Shown here: one piece after another, positions 58,931 through 64,000 of the stretch | Numbering within the stretch: the stretch's first letter is position 1 | Layout: every line of letters begins with the position of its first letter | Source of the DNA: Piromyces finnis | Lineage: Eukaryota; Neocallimastigomycota; Neocallimastigomycetes; Neocallimastigales; Neocallimastigaceae | Direction: 5' to 3' | Length of the DNA: 64,000 nt | Assembly (NCBI GenBank): GCA_002104945.1 | Contig: MCFH01000012.1 | Span: 62,001 to 126,000, forward strand | Notes under the pieces: model-generated | Databases searched by the model: none | Seen by the model: only the letters and a program-made list of their open reading frames with translations | What the model was told of the DNA's origin: nothing | Made by a program: the position numbers and the translations under genes

Positions 58931-60982
58931 GTTTTGTTTTGTTTTGTTTTGTTTGTTTATTTGAAAATAATTAATTATTATAAATTATAATAGTAAAAAG
59001 AAGAAAAAAAAATATCATTAGTTGATTTATTAATTCAAATATTTTTATAATAATAATAATTTATACCATCAATAATTTCCATAACTTCTTTTGTTTCATC
59101 TTCAATATTATCATATTTATTATTAGCAGTAACATTGGATAATACAAGATATGGTTCCTTATTATATATCGATAATTCATTATTATCATCTTTAATACAA
59201 CAATAAAATGTTAATTTTTTTAATCTTTTTTTTTTTTTTTTTTTAATAAAAAAAATAAAAAAAAAATAAAAATTTATATATGGCTATTTATTATATAGTT
59301 ATGTGCACACATACCTGTTAAACCACTAGTGTCATTATTATCAAACTTTATTATATTTTCATTTGATTTTGGTAATATTGGAGGAATAATTTCTAAATCT
59401 TTATAATATGAATTTCCTAATAAAGTTTCACGAATATCATCAGTTAATTCACAACTACCGGTTTTATCTTCAAGATGAACTTTTTTAAATCTTAAATTGC
59501 ATACTGGAGCAAATGCTTCTCCATATTTATTTACATCATATTCATCTCTTTTTTTTATTTTTAATATAAAAGAAAAATCCTATTAATTATATCGCTCTAT
59601 TAAATATTACAATTTATTTGATTTATTATAATAAATATATATTTACACCACAATCTTCTTTGAAAAAAGTGGACAATCAACTGTAAAAGTTTCGTATTCA
59701 CCACCTTCACCACATGGATTATTTCCATATTTATCCAACTGTTGTATTTTTTTAAAAATATATATAATATAGTATTAAAGAAAAAAAAATAAGACCCATT
59801 ATATAATATGTTAATTATAAATCCAAACAACTGTTATAACAAATAATAATAATAATTAAACCTACAAGTTCCATAAAATAGTCATACATTTCCCCTAAAG
59901 TTTTATTCAAGTGTGAAGCATTGAGGCCTAATGATATAAATATACATATAATTATGATAATATGTATTATAATTTTAATATTTTTTCTTCCTTATTTCTT
60001 ATCATATAAAAGAGATATATACCAATTGCAGCAACTTTTACTAAAACTGATGTTAACTGGCATTCAATCATATCTCTTAAAATTTTAGGTTGTTCAATTC
60101 TCCAAAGGAAAGCGAAAGCTTTGAGATTAAGTCGATTACATCTTTTTTTTTTTTTATTATTTTATATAATTTGATTACTCTTTTATTTTAAAAAAGTTTA
60201 AAAATATATAAATATTTTATTACATACATGCTTTCAACTCTAACACGTTGAAAATTGGAAAGAATAGCACCAACTGATACACCTTCAATTTCTGGATGTT
60301 CAGTCTAATATATACATGGCAAATAAATAATTTTAAATATATAATTTGATTTATAAAATATATTGTCTTTTTTGTAATAATAGACTTTTTTAAATTATCG
60401 AAAAATTATTTTTTAATATATTATATAATTACTTTAATTTTCAATAATAAATTATATAAATCTTCGACTTCATCATTTTTAGTTGGAACATAGTCAAGAC
60501 CATCAACAATACAACCACCTAAAATATCATTTTGATATAAAGGAATACCCATACATTCTGAAATGTATTTAATTCCATCATAACCAACGGTTTGATACAT
60601 ATAACTATCAAGCTCATCTACATATTAAATAAAATAATAATGTTCGGGTCATAATGGGATTAATGGTAGAAATTCAAATATTTATTATCATTATTTATTT
60701 GTTGTTATTATTATTATTATTATTATCATTATTATTTTTATTTTTATTATTACATTTATGACTAGATTCTGATGGTTTTAAATTAGCTAAAGCGACAATT
60801 TCATGACCATTGGCAATGCAATGCATCATATTAAAGCAACTGTCCTTTCCTCCACTTTTTATTATAAATTAAAGAAACAAACAAACAATAACTTTAATAT
60901 AATCATATATATATATTTATGGTTTAAAATTTTATTTTATTAAGTTTATTTTATTATACCTTAGTAATGCAACTAATTTCAT
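57206..60982 (-). CDS. dph6: Diphthine-ammonia ligase DPH6 with C-terminal RidA-like domains
   Basis: Last step of diphthamide synthesis on eEF2: ATP-dependent amidation of diphthine. Exon 1 (complement 60960..60982) encodes MKLVALL and splices in phase 2 into the PP-loop SGGKDSCFNMMHCIANGHEI. Then come LKPSESSHK, DELDSYMYQTVGYDGIKYI, the motif GVSVGAILSNFQRVRVES and CGEGGEYETFTVDCPLF, all hallmarks of ATPBD4/DPH6. The 3' half, over several exons, is the long fungal and plant type extension with RidA/L-PSP-like domains, ending in TPSISLIPVTSLPNHGLLSL. Human DPH6 lacks the extension; yeast YLR143W has it. About a dozen exons; only the main ones were mapped. It starts about 145 bp from the stop of the next minus-strand gene. 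Confidence 0.9.
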
Positions 60983-61126
60983 TTTTACATATATAATTAC
61001 AAAAAAAAAAAAAAAAAAAAAAAAATTATTAAAATTTTAAAATTTTATTTACATTTATTAGTGGCGTATTAACAATAAGCCACATCTGAAAACTTTATCT
61101 TTTTTTGTTAAAAAGAAGCTTTTTTT

Positions 61127-61404
61127 TTAATCTCGAATAAAGAAAGCTTCAAAAGTTTTAGTTTTATTTTTTTCCTTTTCAATTTTATATTTCATTTCTT
61201 TAGCAATTTCACTTATAGTTATTATTATTATTATTATATTAGTAAATTATTTATTAATAATATTATTATTTGAAAAAAAGTTTATAAAAAGCATAATATT
61301 TACTTTGCACGATTCGCAGCATTATCCATTGGAGAAACTTTTAATGGATTTTCGTAGACTAATTTAGAATTTCTTTTATTTTTTTTAAAAGATGAATCTT
61401 CCAT
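61127..61404 (-). CDS. Small basic protein of unknown function, 61 aa
   Basis: Two exons, complement 61304..61404 and 61127..61211, joined in phase 2 by a GTAAAT..TAG intron. The product begins MEDSSFKKNKRNSKLVYENP, continues KVSPMDNAANRANEIAKEMK and ends FEAFFIRD. It is Lys-rich with a likely helix in the second half. No signal peptide, membrane helix or known motif was recognised. It lies immediately upstream of DPH6 on the same strand. Exon structure and codon pattern support it as a real gene, but no function is proposed. Confidence 0.55.
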
Positions 61405-61913
61405 ATTATTCAGAAAAAAAAAAAAAAAAGAGAGAGAGAGAGTGTGTGTGTGTATTACTACTTGATGGAATAAAATTATTTATTAAATTGAAATTCAAAC
61501 AGAGAAAGAAAAAGAAAAGATACCTTTTATTTTATATTTGTTTCTTAATAAAAATTTATACTTTTTCATTCTTTTTATACAAAATTTGATTTCAATACAC
61601 ATTTTTTAATTACTTTTAAGGTGTTATTTTTCATTTAATAAAGATAGTATAATGTTTTTTAAAAATGAATAAAAAAAAAAAAAAAATAAAAATAAACTTG
61701 GTGTTACATTTAATAAGCTTTTTACTATTTATTTATTTTTTAACATTAGAATTATCATTAATTTTTTAATTACATATAACGTCGTCGTTATTTAACAGAA
61801 TGTTTTAATAAACAGATGAATTATTTTTATAACATTTTTTGTTTTATAAAAGGTATGAAATTTTTTAATATATTTTTTAATTATTATTATTAAAAAAAGG
61901 ATTATATATAAAT
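61405..61913. other. Intergenic region with GA/TG dinucleotide repeat
   Basis: AT-rich spacer between the small gene and UBE2G2. A short (GA)n(TG)n tract at about 61429..61453 stands out from the usual A/T repeats. No gene seen. Confidence 0.5.
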
Positions 61914-62032
61914 TTAAAATCCTAAAGATTTTTCGACAGTTTTTCTCACTCTATTGTCAAATTCTTCACGATTATTTCTGTACATTTTCTTTTGAATAGA
62001 AATATAAAATAAGTAAATATTAATAGTTTAAT

Positions 62033-62065
<33 letters not shown>

Positions 62066-62225
62066 TAAATTATAAAAAAAAAACTTACAGCAGCATCAAC
62101 ATTTGCTGGACTTTCATCATTTGGTTCTTATTTATTTTATTAAATATAAGTTATAAGATAATTTATTAAGATTATTTTGTATTAAAAAAAAAAAGGAGTA
62201 TAATAATATATTCTTATTCTTATTC

Positions 62226-62257
<32 letters not shown>

Positions 62258-63561
62258 TGCTAACATACTGACAACACTCAATAAGATTTTTTCAACACTT
62301 TGTACTGGACTCCATCTTTCATTACTACTTTCATACATATTTGGATCATTACCCGGTGCATGAAGAATAGAAATGCAAACCTTGCCATTCTTATATACTT
62401 TTTAAAATTAAATTTTACTTTAATGTTTTATAATTATTATAATATAATATTTTTAATAATTACTATTTGGATGCCACATTTCACAAGTAAATTCCATGAC
62501 TGGAGGACTTAATGGATAATCATTTGGAAAAGTAAGTATAGCTGGAAAAATACCACCTTCATATGGAGTCTAATAAAATTTATAAATCTGTTAAAAATGT
62601 TTTTTCTTTCCCCCTTTTTCTTTTGAATACTTTTTTTTTTTTCGAATATTGTGTTATTATATTATTGTTGTTGATAAATTTACCTTTTCTGGTCCTCTAT
62701 TGATTTTTTTTTTTTTTAACAATTTTTGAATTATTAATTATTAATATATAGATAAATTGTTTAATATGAAATTTTTATAAAAAATATAAAGCAATTATTC
62801 CTTTATAATGTTTACTTATTAGAAATTTGTATTAATACTTACGAAATTAAAGCTTCCCACTTAACATATATTATATTATTAAAATAAATGAATAAATAAT
62901 TTTAATTTCACAATTACTTTGTATTAAATATAAGTATTTATAATTATAATTGTTTATTTAATATTATATTTACTTTGAAAAAATCTGTTTCTGATACTGG
63001 ACCAGCAATTATACCTTCTGGAGCATTTAACGTTAATTCTTTATAAAAAAATATAATAATATAATAAATAATATAGATTGATAAATAGATAAATAGATTG
63101 ATATATAATTTTTGTTAATAATTATAAATTTTTTTTTAAAAAAAATTTTAAACAAAAGGATACTTTATTGATAAGTTTTGTTGTAAAGTGTGCTTTATAT
63201 TATTATTATTATTATTATTATTTTTTATAATGTCAAGTATATAATATTTCATATACATTATTAGAATCCAAATTTAATATTTTTATTTTTAATTAAATAT
63301 ATCAATATATTGTTTTGTTTTAATTAAAAATATTTAGTTTTTAATAGTCCTTCCTTCTCTTTGTTTATCTTTGTTTAAGTTGATAATAATCTTTAAAATG
63401 TAATTTTTTTTTTTTTTTTTAATCTTAACTTATTTTTTAAAAAAATAATTGTGATTAAAATGATTTTGATTAACTATTTCCCCCTCTTTCCTATTATGAT
63501 AATAACCTTTATATTCTGTCATTAAACGTTTTAATGTAGTACTTCTTTGTCTGAATGACAT
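61914..63561 (-). CDS. ube2g2: Ubiquitin-conjugating enzyme E2 of the UBE2G2/Ubc7 family
   Basis: E2 enzyme of ER-associated degradation. The start [18 protein letters not shown] is at 63561. Several short exons then encode [25 protein letters not shown], a 13-nt microexon completing [25 protein letters not shown], and [11 protein letters not shown]. The catalytic region is [20 protein letters not shown], with the active-site Cys in VCISI and the acidic loop insertion after it that marks the Ubc7/UBE2G class. The last exons hold [32 protein letters not shown] and [11 protein letters not shown]. Human UBE2G2 has the same sequence of blocks ([26 protein letters not shown]). It has no C-terminal membrane anchor, so recruitment is probably by a Cue1-like or AMFR-like partner. 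Confidence 0.95.
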
Positions 63562-64000
63562 TTTTCTTTTTTTTTTTTTTTAAAGATATACAAAAAAAAA
63601 TAAAATATAAATTTTAAAAATAATAAAATATTATATTAAAAAAATTTTTTTTTTTTACCTATTAATACAAGATTTAATATATAAAAAAATATAAATATTA
63701 ATTTTTAAATGATGGAATACTACATGATATTTGAAATGGGGAAGGTTTAAAAAATGATATTGATATTCTTTATTTTCTAATAATATAAAAATATTATATA
63801 AAAGTAAGAAAAAAAAAGAATCAAATGTATTAATAAATAAAATGACTTTATTCTTTAAAAAACTTTTTAATATTCTTCTTTTGATTGAATGATAATAATA
63901 AATGTCTATAAAACAGAAAATAATGAAATAAGAATATATTAATAAAAAAAAGAAATAAAATAAAATAATATATATATACACTTTTACATATATAATATAT
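63562..64000. other. Right edge, non-coding
   Basis: AT-rich sequence upstream of UBE2G2. A 108-codon open frame on the minus strand (63655..63981) is almost wholly Phe, Ile, Tyr and Lys and is not called as a gene. Confidence 0.5.

Noticed and set aside
63655-63981. 108-codon minus-strand open frame at the right edge
   Set aside because: Almost entirely Phe, Ile, Tyr and Lys; this is the translation of T-rich DNA, with no motif or splice context.
1-64000. tRNA, rRNA and CRISPR elements
   Set aside because: No cloverleaf with a GGTTC-A/G-ANNCC B-box and no regularly spaced repeat-spacer array was found by reading; the trinucleotide runs are microsatellites.

Overview
The window is nuclear DNA of a social amoeba, almost certainly a Dictyostelium close to D. 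discoideum (group 4). The evidence is extreme AT richness with long poly-A and poly-T runs, short AT-rich GT..AG introns, trinucleotide repeats, Asn- and Gln-rich linkers, a nest of TRE-like non-LTR retrotransposon ends, and protein sequences of amoebozoan character. All functions were assigned by reading motifs and recalling family members. No database search was run, and exon boundaries were deduced by eye from splice sites, reading frame and family similarity.

Layout from left to right: the 5' part of a Rab3GAP catalytic subunit gene (-, cut by the window edge); a fungal-type tropomyosin (+); a 10 kb DOP1/Dopey gene (-); RWDD1 (-); RBM18 (+); the riboflavin enzyme DHBP synthase (-); a 2.4 kb non-genic stretch with a 40-bp inverted repeat and a decayed secreted-protein gene; a SPIRAL1/Jupiter-like microtubule-associated protein (+); a repeat-rich stretch ending in a broken viral-type D5 helicase gene (-); a seven-transmembrane RGS protein (-); a secreted glycoside hydrolase with a ricin-type lectin domain and two fungal-type dockerins (+); FIS1 (+); AP-3 beta (+); an RXT2-like chromatin protein (+); eEF1B-gamma (+); a 3 kb nest of 5'-truncated retrotransposons; a small acylated protein (+); homoaconitase (+); DPH6 (-); a small unknown gene (-); and a UBE2G2-type E2 enzyme (-).

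The genes do not form one pathway. Several belong to endomembrane traffic (Rab3GAP1, DOP1, AP-3 beta) or translation (eEF1B-gamma, DPH6, RWDD1), but this looks like ordinary eukaryotic gene order. The most notable items are the 161-residue Cdc8-like tropomyosin, the dockerin-bearing hydrolase otherwise typical of anaerobic gut fungi, the D5 helicase pseudogene (an endogenous viral or virus-like remnant), the homoaconitase with no visible mitochondrial presequence, and the long inverted repeats. I saw no tRNA, rRNA or CRISPR array.
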